Below are positions 28,327 through 38,779 of a stretch of DNA of 64,000 bases, piece after piece (the first letter of the stretch is position 1; each line of letters begins with the position of its first letter). This DNA comes from Clostridiales bacterium. Lineage in GTDB: Bacteria; Bacillota; Clostridia; Christensenellales; Borkfalkiaceae. The notes beneath the pieces are model-generated. The model saw only the letters and a program-made list of their open reading frames with translations. It was not told the DNA's origin and searched no databases. Made by a program: the position numbers and the translations under genes. Location: positions 124,001-188,000 of the forward strand of contig SVHH01000003.1 of the NCBI GenBank assembly GCA_015055945.1, read 5' to 3'.

Positions 28327-30741
28327 TTATTTAATACTCTTTAGTTTCCAAATTGTGTTAGCGTAATCGCGGATACTTCTATCCGCAGCAAATATACCTG
28401 CGGTTGCTATGTTATTTAAACTCTTCTTTGCCCACAACATTTTATCTTGATATACTTTATCTGCCTTAGCATGAACGTCGCTAAACGCACCGAAGTCTGC
28501 AAGACACATATAAGGATCAGCAACTGGGCTTCCAGTGAGCAAATACTGAGCAATATCAGTAAAGGTTTGACCGTTGAAGCCAACGTTAAGCGCGTTAATA
28601 ACCCTTTCTAACTTCTTATTATTTACGTAGAATTCAGACGCGTTATAACCCTGCGCCCAAAGTCTATCAACTTCTTGAGTGGTAAGCCCAAATATAAAGA
28701 TATTATCATCCCCGCACGCTTCTCTAATTTCAACGTTTGCCCCGTCAAGCGTGCCGATAGTTAGAGCACCGTTAATCATAAACTTCATATTACCAGTTCC
28801 GCTCGCTTCTTTACCCGCTTGAGAAATTTGTTCACTAATTTCAGTTGCAGGCATAAGTTTTTCAGCCATAGAAACACAGTAATCTTCCATATAAACAACA
28901 TTTAATTTTTCGTTAATTTTGGGGTGTTTTCTAATATCTTCACTCAAGCAACAAATAAGTTTAATAATTTGCTTCGCAAAGTAATAGCCGGGCGCTGCCT
29001 TTGCACCAAAAATAAAGGTTTTCGGTTGCATAGGAAGATCGGGGTTTTCTTTCAAGTCATTATAGAGTGAAATAATATAGAGCGCATTTAGCAATTGACG
29101 TTTATATTCGTGTAGTCTTTTTGCTTGAACGTCAAAAAGTGAGTCGGGGTTAATCTTAAACCCTTGCTTTTTACTTGCAAAATCACAGAACTGCAGTTTC
29201 TTTATATGCTTAATTTCATTGAGTTTAGCAAGTACGGTCTTATCATTTTCAAACTTCTTAAAATCGATAAGTTTACTTGCATCCATAACGTAACCATCGC
29301 CTATGCAATCGTTAAGTAGCGCGCAGAGTTCGGGGTTAGATTGACAAAGCCAACGTCTATGCGCAATACCGTTGGTAACATTAGTAAACTTTTCGGGATA
29401 AACGTCATAGAAATCTTTAAAAATACTATTCTTTATAATTCCACTGTGAAGTGCTGAAACACCGTTAACAGTATGAGACGCAACAACGCTTAAATTTGCC
29501 ATTTTGATTTGACTGTGGGAGAAAATACTCATTCTGTCAATCTTATCCCAGTCACCAGGGAATCTATTCCACATATCAGCACAAAATCTTTGGTTGATTT
29601 CTCTTAAAATCATGTGGATACGCGGCAATCTTCTTGCAATTAAATCTTCACTCCACTTTTCCAACGCTTCACTCATGACGGTGTGATTTGTGTATGCAAC
29701 CGTTCTAGTAACGATGCTCCACGCATCATCCCAAGAATATCCCCTTTCATCCATCAAAATACGCATAAGTTCGGGAATACAAAGTGCGGGGTGCGTGTCG
29801 TTAATGTGAATTGCTGCCTTGTCTGGTAAAGAATCTAGCGAGCCGTAACGCTTTTCGTGATCGTTTACGATATCTTGAAGCGCAGCAGATACTAGCAAGT
29901 ATTGTTGTTTGAGCCTTAAAGATTTACCTTCAAAGTGGTTGTCTGACGGATATAAAACCTTAGAAATAAGGTCGGCTTCGTTATCTTCTTGCATACTGCG
30001 AATATAATCGCCTTGCGAGAAGGTTTTCATATCGAAGTCGCGGATATTTTGCGCCTTCCAAAGTCTAAGAACTGAAACGGCTTCACTGTCTTTACCTGAA
30101 ATCATCATATCGTAAGCAACCGCTTCAACTTCTTTTGCGTCAAAATGGTCGATTTTTAAGCCGTTTTCCGTCCAGTATTCTTTCAAATGCCCGTCAAACT
30201 TAACCTTATAAATTTTATCTTGGCGTTGAGTAAGCCAAACTTCGCCGCCAGGAAGCCAAATATCAGGAAGTTCCATTTGCCAACCGTCAACAAGTTTTTG
30301 CTTAAACAAGCCGTATTCATATCTTATTGAGTAGCCCATTGCGGGATAGTTTTGGCTTGCAAGCGCATCCATAAAACACGCAGCAAGTCTACCCAGACCA
30401 CCGTTACCTAAGCCCGCATCTGGCTCCATATCGTATAATTCTTCTAAAGAACAATTAAATTCTTTCTTTAAAGCATTATTTAATACGTCTTGAATACTTA
30501 AGTTGTAAGTGTTGTTTTTAAGTGATTGACCAAGCAAAAATTCCATGCAAAGATAATAAACTCTTTTACCACCTTTTTCACGGTATTTTTTATTAAATGC
30601 ACTGCGTTTTTCAAGAAGAATATCTCTAATACACATAACTAGTGCTTTATAAACTTGTTCTTTGTTTGCTTCTTTAGGTCCAACGCCGAAATACTTTGAA
30701 AGTTTACTCTTTATAAGTCCGACTGCCTCTTTTTCTGTCAT
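28327..30741 (-). CDS. glgP: Glycogen/starch phosphorylase
   Basis: YLCMEFLLGQSLKNN, DAGLGNGGLGRLAACFMD, EASGTGNMKFMINGALTIGTLDGANVEI (PLP site). Confidence 0.96.
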   Translation of the reverse strand: MTEKEAVGLIKSKLSKYFGVGPKEANKEQVYKALVMCIRDILLEKRSAFNKKYREKGGKRVYYLCMEFLLGQSLKNNTYNLSIQDVLNNALKKEFNCSLEELYDMEPDAGLGNGGLGRLAACFMDALASQNYPAMGYSIRYEYGLFKQKLVDGWQMELPDIWLPGGEVWLTQRQDKIYKVKFDGHLKEYWTENGLKIDHFDAKEVEAVAYDMMISGKDSEAVSVLRLWKAQNIRDFDMKTFSQGDYIRSMQEDNEADLISKVLYPSDNHFEGKSLRLKQQYLLVSAALQDIVNDHEKRYGSLDSLPDKAAIHINDTHPALCIPELMRILMDERGYSWDDAWSIVTRTVAYTNHTVMSEALEKWSEDLIARRLPRIHMILREINQRFCADMWNRFPGDWDKIDRMSIFSHSQIKMANLSVVASHTVNGVSALHSGIIKNSIFKDFYDVYPEKFTNVTNGIAHRRWLCQSNPELCALLNDCIGDGYVMDASKLIDFKKFENDKTVLAKLNEIKHIKKLQFCDFASKKQGFKINPDSLFDVQAKRLHEYKRQLLNALYIISLYNDLKENPDLPMQPKTFIFGAKAAPGYYFAKQIIKLICCLSEDIRKHPKINEKLNVVYMEDYCVSMAEKLMPATEISEQISQAGKEASGTGNMKFMINGALTIGTLDGANVEIREACGDDNIFIFGLTTQEVDRLWAQGYNASEFYVNNKKLERVINALNVGFNGQTFTDIAQYLLTGSPVADPYMCLADFGAFSDVHAKADKVYQDKMLWAKKSLNNIATAGIFAADRSIRDYANTIWKLKSIK

Positions 30742-30765
30742 AATTGTTTGCTCCTGTAAAGTAAA

Positions 30766-32298
30766 TTATTTGTTGTAAAGTTTCTCATATTCCCCAGCTT
30801 GAACTTTCCAAGAAAAATCAGTTGTCATTGCACGGTTTTGAACGTCTAACCATTTTTCTTTATCCTTAAAAGTCCTAATCGCTTCATTTATTACGTAAAG
30901 CATATCGTGTGCGTTATAATCGTGGAAGGTAAATCCGTTACCTTTAACGCCTGTGTACGCTTTAATACTATCGTTAAGCCCGCCAGTTTCACGAACTACT
31001 GGAACTGTGCCGTAACGGCTTGCAATCATTTGTGAAAGCCCGCACGGTTCCATCTTTGACGGCATTAAGAAAATATCTGCACCAGAATAGATTTTTCTTG
31101 ATAAATCTTGGTTAAATGCAATTACAGTTACACACTTTCCACCATAACAATGTGATAAATGCGTAAAGTAATTTTCATAACCTATTTCGCCTTTACCAAG
31201 TATTACTACTTGCACGTCTTGAGTAAGCAAATCTTCAATTGCTGCCTTAACAATATCAAGCCCTTTATGTGAGACAAGTCGAGATATAATTGCTATAATC
31301 GGCACGTCGCCCCTTACTGGAAGATTAAGCATTTTTTGAAGTTCCGCCTTACAAACCGCTTTACCAGACAAATCTTTATCAGTATAGTTTGCAAATAGAT
31401 ATTTGTCAGTTTTGGGATTATAATAATCAACGTCTATGCCGTTTAATATACCGTATACTTTTTGCGCGTTTCTATTGATAATTCCGTCTAAACCGTGCGC
31501 AAAGAAAGGCGTTTTTATTTCTTCAGCGTAAGTTGGGCTAACCGTTGAAACGATGTCAGACATTTCAATTGCACCTTTCATAAGGTTAACCATTCCGTCA
31601 AACTCAACTTTTTCTCTCAAAGTATCGCTAAACCCAAACAAATCACCGAAGGTAAACATATCAAACTTACCTTGATATTCAATGTTGTGGATAGTAAATA
31701 CGGTTTTAATCTTATTAAACTTTTCATCGCCGTAATACATGCCCTTTAGGTAAATGATTGCCGCTGCCGTTTGCCAGTCATTACAATGCAAAACGTCGGG
31801 ATATATATCTAATCTTGACAAAGTATCGAGCGCCGCGCGTGAAAAGTATGCAAACCTTTCCCCGTCGTCATAAAATCCATAAATATTGCCTTCACGCTTA
31901 AAATAATATTCGTTATCAATAAAATAGAATTTTACGCCTTGATATTCGTAATAAAATACTCCAGCATATTGCAAGCGCCAACCAACTGAAACCTTAAAAT
32001 CAGTTAAGAACTTAAACTTAGCCCTAAATTCTTGGTTAATGCTGCTATAGAGCGGCAAAATCACGCTGACGTCAAGATCTTTATTTTTAGCAAGCGCTTT
32101 AGGAAGCGAGCCTAGCACGTCCGCTAAACCACCCGTTGCTATGAAAGGCGCTGCCTCCGAGCCTAAGAAAACTATTTTTTTCTTCTTTATCACCTTTATC
32201 TCAGGTAATTTTTTTGTTGTTTTTTTGGTTTTTACTTCAGCCGACTTTGTAGTTTTTGCTTTAGTAGTAGATTTTGTTGTCGTTTTAGTACTAGCCAT
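30766..32298 (-). CDS. glgA: Glycogen synthase (GT5) with Lys/Thr-rich N-terminal extension
   Basis: VFLGSEAAPFIATGGLADVLGSLPKAL, HCNDWQTA, SRYGTVPVVRETGGLNDSI. Confidence 0.95.
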   Translation of the reverse strand: MASTKTTTKSTTKAKTTKSAEVKTKKTTKKLPEIKVIKKKKIVFLGSEAAPFIATGGLADVLGSLPKALAKNKDLDVSVILPLYSSINQEFRAKFKFLTDFKVSVGWRLQYAGVFYYEYQGVKFYFIDNEYYFKREGNIYGFYDDGERFAYFSRAALDTLSRLDIYPDVLHCNDWQTAAAIIYLKGMYYGDEKFNKIKTVFTIHNIEYQGKFDMFTFGDLFGFSDTLREKVEFDGMVNLMKGAIEMSDIVSTVSPTYAEEIKTPFFAHGLDGIINRNAQKVYGILNGIDVDYYNPKTDKYLFANYTDKDLSGKAVCKAELQKMLNLPVRGDVPIIAIISRLVSHKGLDIVKAAIEDLLTQDVQVVILGKGEIGYENYFTHLSHCYGGKCVTVIAFNQDLSRKIYSGADIFLMPSKMEPCGLSQMIASRYGTVPVVRETGGLNDSIKAYTGVKGNGFTFHDYNAHDMLYVINEAIRTFKDKEKWLDVQNRAMTTDFSWKVQAGEYEKLYNK

Positions 32299-32308
32299 TA
32301 TTTTCTCC

Positions 32309-33421
32309 TTAAATCATTATACCTTTACCGATATAGAATGGATGATTTTCGCTACCTGAAAGCACCTTTCTATCACGGATAGTAACGTTTTTATCAGCAA
32401 TAATGCAGTTTAATGAACTGTTTTCACCAAGAACGGTGTTTTGCATAACGATACTGTTCTTAACAACCGCTCCCCTTGCTACTTTAACGTTTCTAAATAA
32501 AATACTGTTTTCAACTTCGCCTTCAATAATACAGCCGTCAGCAATCATAGAATTTTTAACGATTGCGCTGTTGCCGTACTTAGTTGGTGCAGAGTCTCTA
32601 ATCTTCGTAAACACACTTCTATCGCCAAATACTTCGTGTCTAACGTTAGCGTCTAACATCTTCATATTGCTGTCGTAATACGCTTGAAGTGATGTTATGG
32701 CTTCATAAACGCCGGTGTGTTCAAAACCCATAATATTGAGCGCATCAACGTTTTCGGCAATAACGTCTGTCATAAAGTGGCGTTTATTGTGTGAAATACT
32801 ATCCATAACGATATTTTGCAAAAGCGATTTTTTCATAACGAAAATGTTAGTAAACACGTTTGAATATTTATCGTTAAGTTTTTCCTTATAATTTACGCTG
32901 ACAATTCTACCGTCTTCAATATCAAAAGTAGTAGCGTTTTTAGCTGAATAAGTGCCGTTCTCGTACTTCTTATAAACGAGTGTAATATCCGCTTTGTTGC
33001 GAATATGGTATTCGATTACGTCGCGATAATTTATTCTACTAATAGAATCACAGTCGGTCATAACAACGTATTCTTCATCCGCGCGGAATAAAAAACTAGT
33101 TATGCCCTTTAACGCTTCCAAGCGTGAAGTATATAAACTACTGCTTGAAGTATCGCCAAAAGGTGGAAGAATAATTACACCACCGTCTTTTCTTGCCAAA
33201 TCCCAGTCCTTACCACTACCAACGTGGTCCATCAAAGACTGATAATTGCTCTTGGTGATAATACCAACCGTATCAATACCAGAGTTAACCATATTTGATA
33301 ACGGAAAGTCGATTAAACGGTAACGACCGCCAAATGGGATTGAACCGAGCGTTCTAATTCTAGCAAGTTCGGGAACAGCATCGTCGTGAATATTAGAAAA
33401 GATAATACCAACTGCTTTCAT
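32309..33421 (-). CDS. glgD: Glucose-1-phosphate adenylyltransferase subunit GlgD
   Basis: [53 protein letters not shown]. Confidence 0.94.
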   Translation of the reverse strand: MKAVGIIFSNIHDDAVPELARIRTLGSIPFGGRYRLIDFPLSNMVNSGIDTVGIITKSNYQSLMDHVGSGKDWDLARKDGGVIILPPFGDTSSSSLYTSRLEALKGITSFLFRADEEYVVMTDCDSISRINYRDVIEYHIRNKADITLVYKKYENGTYSAKNATTFDIEDGRIVSVNYKEKLNDKYSNVFTNIFVMKKSLLQNIVMDSISHNKRHFMTDVIAENVDALNIMGFEHTGVYEAITSLQAYYDSNMKMLDANVRHEVFGDRSVFTKIRDSAPTKYGNSAIVKNSMIADGCIIEGEVENSILFRNVKVARGAVVKNSIVMQNTVLGENSSLNCIIADKNVTIRDRKVLSGSENHPFYIGKGIMI

Positions 33422-33422
33422 G

Positions 33423-34631
33423 TTAATTTTCCCCCTTTACTAAATCTTGGTCGATAATTTTACAACCTTCAACCTTTGCGCCTGCACCAACTTTAACGTT
33501 TCTACCAATAACGGCAATACCCTTGCCTTCAGATTTTGCACAACCGACACTCGCGCCTTTGCCTATATCAACGTTTTCGTCAAGTATTGAATATTCAATT
33601 ACTGCATCTTCTTCAATAGTGCAATCGCCCATAATAATACTGTTTTTAACTACAGCACCCTTTTTTACAACAACGTCGCTTGCCAAAACTGAATTTTCAA
33701 CCGTACCAAAAATTTCACAGCCCGACATAATGATGCTGTTATCAGTTTTTGCACCTTCACCTATATATTGCGGCGGAGCGAGCGGGCTTCTTGATTGAAT
33801 TTTCCAAGAAGAATCGCCAACGTCAAATTTAGGATTATCTCCAAGCAAGTCCATATTTGCTTCAAACAGCGAATCGATCGTTCCAACGTCTTTCCAGTAT
33901 CCGTCAAATTTATAAGCCATCATCTTTTCGCCCGCGTTAAGCATCTTTGGAAGAACGTTTTTACCAAAGTCGTTTGAAGATTGCGCGTCAGCGTTATCTT
34001 CTTCTAAGTACTTACAAAGTTTATCTGTTGAGAATACGTATATCCCCATTGATGCTAACGTTGACTTGGGTTTTTTAGGCTTTTCTTCAAACTCATAAAT
34101 AGAGCCGTCTTCTCTAGTATTTAAAATACCAAATCTTGACGCTTCTTCAATAGGTACGTCTATTGCTGCAATAGTACAGTCAGCACCGCTTAACTTGTGG
34201 AAGTTAACCATTAAAGAATAATTCATTTTATAGATATGGTCGCCCGACAAAATCAAAACGTAGTCAGGGTTGTATTGTTTAATAAACCTTAAGTTTTGAT
34301 AAATAGCGTTTGCCGTGCCCTTATACCAGTCGGAAGAGTTTTTTCCTTGATAAGGCGGTAAAATATGAACGCCACCAAAGTTTCTATCCATATCCCAAGG
34401 CTGACCGTTACCTATATAATTATTCAAAATTAAGGGCTGGTACTGAGTAAGTACGCCCACCGTATCAATACCAGAATTGATACAGTTTGAAAGCGGGAAA
34501 TCTATAATTCTATACTTACCGCCAAAAGATACCGCAGGTTTTGCGATATTTGTTGTTAAAGCATAAAGTCTACTGCCTTGTCCACCTGCTAAAAGCATTG
34601 CAACACATTTTTTCTTCCTTATCATATACAA
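33423..34631 (-). CDS. glgC: Glucose-1-phosphate adenylyltransferase
   Basis: [63 protein letters not shown]. Confidence 0.96.
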   Translation of the reverse strand: MYMIRKKKCVAMLLAGGQGSRLYALTTNIAKPAVSFGGKYRIIDFPLSNCINSGIDTVGVLTQYQPLILNNYIGNGQPWDMDRNFGGVHILPPYQGKNSSDWYKGTANAIYQNLRFIKQYNPDYVLILSGDHIYKMNYSLMVNFHKLSGADCTIAAIDVPIEEASRFGILNTREDGSIYEFEEKPKKPKSTLASMGIYVFSTDKLCKYLEEDNADAQSSNDFGKNVLPKMLNAGEKMMAYKFDGYWKDVGTIDSLFEANMDLLGDNPKFDVGDSSWKIQSRSPLAPPQYIGEGAKTDNSIIMSGCEIFGTVENSVLASDVVVKKGAVVKNSIIMGDCTIEEDAVIEYSILDENVDIGKGASVGCAKSEGKGIAVIGRNVKVGAGAKVEGCKIIDQDLVKGEN

Positions 34632-34644
34632 TAAACTCCTTAAA

Positions 34645-36546
34645 TTATTTACCTTGTTTTATTAAATACATTCCGCTAAATCTTGGTAATGAAACGGTAA
34701 TTGAAGTGCCTTTACCATGTGCGCTCCTTTTTACCGTTTTAAAGGTCTTTTTCTTTAGAATTCCATTTCCGCCATAGCATTTGTCATCCGAGCACAAAAC
34801 AGCCTTGTAAACACCTTTATCAAGCCCTAGACGGTATTCGTTATAATCCGCACCCGAAAAGTTTATGATTGCAACAAGTTCGTTACCGCTTAAATCTTTT
34901 CGCTTAAACGCTAAAACGTTATTATCTTTTTCATCAACGGCAATCCACTCAAAACCATCCCAACTATCTTCAATTTCATATAGCGGAGAACATTCTTTAT
35001 AGAAGTGGTTAAGTCTTTTATTGAACTTAAAAAGTTTATTATGATAGACATAATCAAGCATAAAAAACTCAAGTCCTTCCTTATAATCCCACTCCTTGAA
35101 CTGACCGTACTCATTCCCCATAAAAGATAACTTCTTTCCAGGGTGCGCGTACATATAAAGCCAAAATGCTCTAAGAGATGAAAACTTATCTTCTATCCTA
35201 TGCGCAAACATTTTATCGAGTAGTGATTTCTTTCCGTGAACAACTTCATCGTGTGATATAGGTAAAACGTAATTTTCACTAAAAGCATAGCACATTGAAA
35301 AGGTCAACTTATCGTGTATACCCGATCTAAAATACGGATCACATTGAACGTACGACAAAACGTCGTTCATCCAACCCATATTCCACTTATAGTTAAAACC
35401 TAGCCCACCATCACACACAGGCTTAGTAATCATTGAAAACGCGGTTGATTCTTCAGCAATCATAAGCGCATTAGGATACTTTTCAAAAATAACAGTATTT
35501 AGTTTTTTGAAAAACGCAATAGCTTCTAAGTTTTGATTGCCACCAAATTCATTAGGGATCCATTCCCCTTCTTTTCTATCGTAGTCAAGATAGAGCATTG
35601 ATGCAACCGCATCAACTCTTAACCCGTCAACGTGGTATTTTTCGAATAAAAATACTGCGTTAGAAACAAGAAAACTTTGAACTTCATTTCTCCCCCAGTC
35701 AAAAAGGCGCGTGCCCCAAGTTTTATGTTCTTTTCTATCCCAGCCTTGGTTTTCATAACAAGGCGAACCGTCAAACTCATAAAGTCCGTGCAAATCTTTG
35801 GGAAAATGCGCTGGCACCCAGTCAACTATGACTGAAATCCCTTTTTGATGGAACTTGTCGACTAAATACATAAAATCTTTAGGCGTACCAAACCTAGATG
35901 AAGGCGCGTAATATCCAGTTACTTGATACCCCCAAGAGCCGTCGAACGGATACTCAGAAATAGGCATAAATTCCACGTGGGTATAGCCCATATCGACAAC
36001 GTAATCAACTAACTCTATTGCTAGTTCGCGGTAAGTATAATAATTACCGTCCAAATGGCGCTTCCACGATGCAAGGTTTACTTCGTAAATGTTCATTGGC
36101 TTGTTGTAAGGTGCAGTTTTGTTTTTAATAAACTCAGCGTCCCCCCACTCATAGCCGTCAACGTCGTAAATCTTTGATGCAGTACCCGCGGGCGTTTCTG
36201 TATGAAAAGCATAAGGATCGGCTTTAAGTACAGTATTTTTACCGCGTTTAACGGCAAATTTATAGTTATCGTAAACTTTCACACCAGGAATAAATGCTTC
36301 AAAAACACCGCCATCACTTATGCGTGTCATAACGTTCTTAGTATCATCCCAATCGTTAAAATCACCTACGACAGAAATGCTACTTGCGTGCGGTGCCCAA
36401 GTACGGAACACCACACCCTTTTGACCGTTAATATCGCAAAAATGCGCGCCGAGATAATCGTAAGTATTATAGTTTGTTCCCTGATGAAAAAGATATAATG
36501 GTAAACTCATATCATCAGTTTTTTTTGTATTAATCTTTTTTTTCAT
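34645..36546 (-). CDS. glgB: 1,4-alpha-glucan branching enzyme
   Basis: [94 protein letters not shown]. Confidence 0.96.
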   Translation of the reverse strand: MKKKINTKKTDDMSLPLYLFHQGTNYNTYDYLGAHFCDINGQKGVVFRTWAPHASSISVVGDFNDWDDTKNVMTRISDGGVFEAFIPGVKVYDNYKFAVKRGKNTVLKADPYAFHTETPAGTASKIYDVDGYEWGDAEFIKNKTAPYNKPMNIYEVNLASWKRHLDGNYYTYRELAIELVDYVVDMGYTHVEFMPISEYPFDGSWGYQVTGYYAPSSRFGTPKDFMYLVDKFHQKGISVIVDWVPAHFPKDLHGLYEFDGSPCYENQGWDRKEHKTWGTRLFDWGRNEVQSFLVSNAVFLFEKYHVDGLRVDAVASMLYLDYDRKEGEWIPNEFGGNQNLEAIAFFKKLNTVIFEKYPNALMIAEESTAFSMITKPVCDGGLGFNYKWNMGWMNDVLSYVQCDPYFRSGIHDKLTFSMCYAFSENYVLPISHDEVVHGKKSLLDKMFAHRIEDKFSSLRAFWLYMYAHPGKKLSFMGNEYGQFKEWDYKEGLEFFMLDYVYHNKLFKFNKRLNHFYKECSPLYEIEDSWDGFEWIAVDEKDNNVLAFKRKDLSGNELVAIINFSGADYNEYRLGLDKGVYKAVLCSDDKCYGGNGILKKKTFKTVKRSAHGKGTSITVSLPRFSGMYLIKQGK

Positions 36547-36552
36547 AAATAA

Positions 36553-37983
36553 CTAGCAAATATAATCTTGATTTTTAGCGGGAGCTGCATCCATTTCCGC
36601 CTTAGTCTTTTCATAACCCTTTCTACCAAAAAGCGCGTAAGTTGCGTTTTTGCCACCTTCAACGCCAGGTTGATTAAAGGTATCGATGTTAAGCATTGCA
36701 CCGCAGAACGCTGTTTCCATTTCAAACAAATATAAAAGTTCACCGATAGTAAATGCGTTAACTTCAGGCAAAGTAATAGTATAATTTAGTCTATGAGCGG
36801 TTGTAAGCGCGTATTCAGTAGCCTTTCTTTCCGCGGTGATAAGTTCGTTCATCGTATGACCGCAAAGGAATGATACGTCTGGTATATCAGCATAACCATC
36901 ACTAATATCAACAGTTTTTCTATAATTCTCTACACCGATTAAGGTTATAACCTTATCAAACGGACCTTCGCGATAGAGTTGAACTTGTGAGTGTTGATCG
37001 GTTACACCAAGCGCTTTAACGGGGGTTTGACCAACGAAAACTTCATTACCATCATTATCAACGGCCTTACCTAAACTTTCACCCCAAAGTTGACAGTACC
37101 AGTCAGCAATATATTTAAGGCTATCAGCATAAGGCATCATAACTGAAATATTCTTTCCCCTTTTCATTGCTAGATACTCTAAAAGTGCAGAGATAAGCGC
37201 AGGGTTTTTCTTAACGTCTTTAACCTTACAAAGTTTGTCCATATATGCAGCGCCAGCAAGCAATTCTTTAATATCTATACCAACGACTGCCGCGGGCAAT
37301 AAACCAACTGGACAAAGTTCAGAAAATCTTCCGCCTACCCCGTCAGGAATATAGAAAGTTTTAAGGTTTTCTTGCTTTGCAATTTTAATGAGATTACCTT
37401 TGCTTTCTGAAGTAGTTGCAATCATATGGTCTTTAGCCTTATCACCATATCTCTTTTTCAAAATGTCCATGATAATAAGATATTGAGCCATAGTTTCACT
37501 TGTTGCACCGCTCTTTGTTACAACGTTAAAAATAGTTTTATCTAAATCTAACACGTCAAGAAGCGCAACCATTCTTTCAGGGTCAACGTTATCTTCTACG
37601 TAAAGTTTAGGAAATTTTCTCTTTGATTTAGGAAGTTCATTATGTCTTAAATGACAAAGCGCTTGAAAAACGGCAATAGGACCGAGCGCAGAACCACCGA
37701 TACCAAGCACTACAAAGTTGTCAAACTTTTTCTTAATGTCTTTTGCGGTTGCAATAATATCGGCAACAATTTCTTTTTGGTTATATGGAAGTTCAGTCCA
37801 CCCCATCATGCCTTTACCGCGATTACGCTTAACTATGTCGAAAGCATCAGCAACAATCTTTTTGCTATTAGAAATATCTTTTGTTGAAAAACCTTCCTTT
37901 TCACCAACGTATTCTTTCATCATGTTGTTGTAATCGAGTTTTAACTCCATTTGTTTGCGCCATGCAACGTTTTTGTAATTCAT
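36553..37983 (-). CDS. pgi: Glucose-6-phosphate isomerase
   Basis: VLGIGGSALGPIAVFQAL, VVTKSGATSETMAQYLI, GGRFSELCPVGLLPAAVVGID. Confidence 0.95.
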   Translation of the reverse strand: MNYKNVAWRKQMELKLDYNNMMKEYVGEKEGFSTKDISNSKKIVADAFDIVKRNRGKGMMGWTELPYNQKEIVADIIATAKDIKKKFDNFVVLGIGGSALGPIAVFQALCHLRHNELPKSKRKFPKLYVEDNVDPERMVALLDVLDLDKTIFNVVTKSGATSETMAQYLIIMDILKKRYGDKAKDHMIATTSESKGNLIKIAKQENLKTFYIPDGVGGRFSELCPVGLLPAAVVGIDIKELLAGAAYMDKLCKVKDVKKNPALISALLEYLAMKRGKNISVMMPYADSLKYIADWYCQLWGESLGKAVDNDGNEVFVGQTPVKALGVTDQHSQVQLYREGPFDKVITLIGVENYRKTVDISDGYADIPDVSFLCGHTMNELITAERKATEYALTTAHRLNYTITLPEVNAFTIGELLYLFEMETAFCGAMLNIDTFNQPGVEGGKNATYALFGRKGYEKTKAEMDAAPAKNQDYIC

Positions 37984-38029
37984 AATTTTACCCCTTAATT
38001 TTATATATGTTACTATATATTATATTATC

Positions 38030-38058
38030 ATAATAGTACAATATGTTGTGTTTGTCAA
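38030..38058 (-). promoter_or_regulatory. Promoter of pgi-glg operon (TTGACA-17-TATTAT)
   Basis: Minus strand TTGACA (38053-38058) and TATTAT (38030-38035), 17-nt spacer. Confidence 0.65.
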
Positions 38059-38191
38059 TACCAAAATGCGCATTTAATGGTATAAAAATGTAAAAAAATG
38101 GTATTTTTTTGTATTTGTGCCAATATAATTTGACTTTTTTCAAATTTATAAATAAAATAAATTGCAAACAAGAAGTGTAAATAGGTGTTAA

Positions 38192-38779
38192 ATGCTAAAA
38201 AACATTATTTTCGACATTACTGGTGTTATATTAAAATTCAATAGAGATGATTTACTTTCACATTTTTATAAAGGCAAAGATTACGCGCTACTAAAAGAAA
38301 AACTTTTCTTCGAGTGGGAACGCCTTGATGAAGATACTATCACTTTAGAAGAATATTATAGAAACGTTCTAAACTCTCTCCCCGTCCACTTGCACAGCGT
38401 AGCAAAAAGCGTGCTTAACAACTGGGAATATTATATGTATTTTAACCACGAAATAATCGAACTAATTAGAGAATTAAAGCAAAAAGATTATAAACTTTTT
38501 ATTTTATCTAATATGACGCGCCACTTTATAGAGCGCGATTATCGCTTTCCTTTCTTTAGAGAATTCGACGATATAATTTACTCTGCGTATTTAGGGCTTC
38601 TTAAACCAAATCCCGCCATTTATAAGCACGTACTTGTCACACATAATCTTACCGCAAATGAGTGCTTATTTATTGATGATATAAAAGAGAACCTTGCGGG
38701 AGCCGCAAGGTTCAATATAAATACTTTTCATTATAGAAACAATACTAAAGACTTAAGAAAAGTAATCTTTAACGATTAA
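38192..38779 (+). CDS. HAD superfamily hydrolase
   Basis: NIIFDITGVILKFN, FILSNMTRHF, LGLLKPNPAIYKHVL, CLFIDDIKENLAGA. Confidence 0.9.
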   Translation: MLKNIIFDITGVILKFNRDDLLSHFYKGKDYALLKEKLFFEWERLDEDTITLEEYYRNVLNSLPVHLHSVAKSVLNNWEYYMYFNHEIIELIRELKQKDYKLFILSNMTRHFIERDYRFPFFREFDDIIYSAYLGLLKPNPAIYKHVLVTHNLTANECLFIDDIKENLAGAARFNINTFHYRNNTKDLRKVIFND

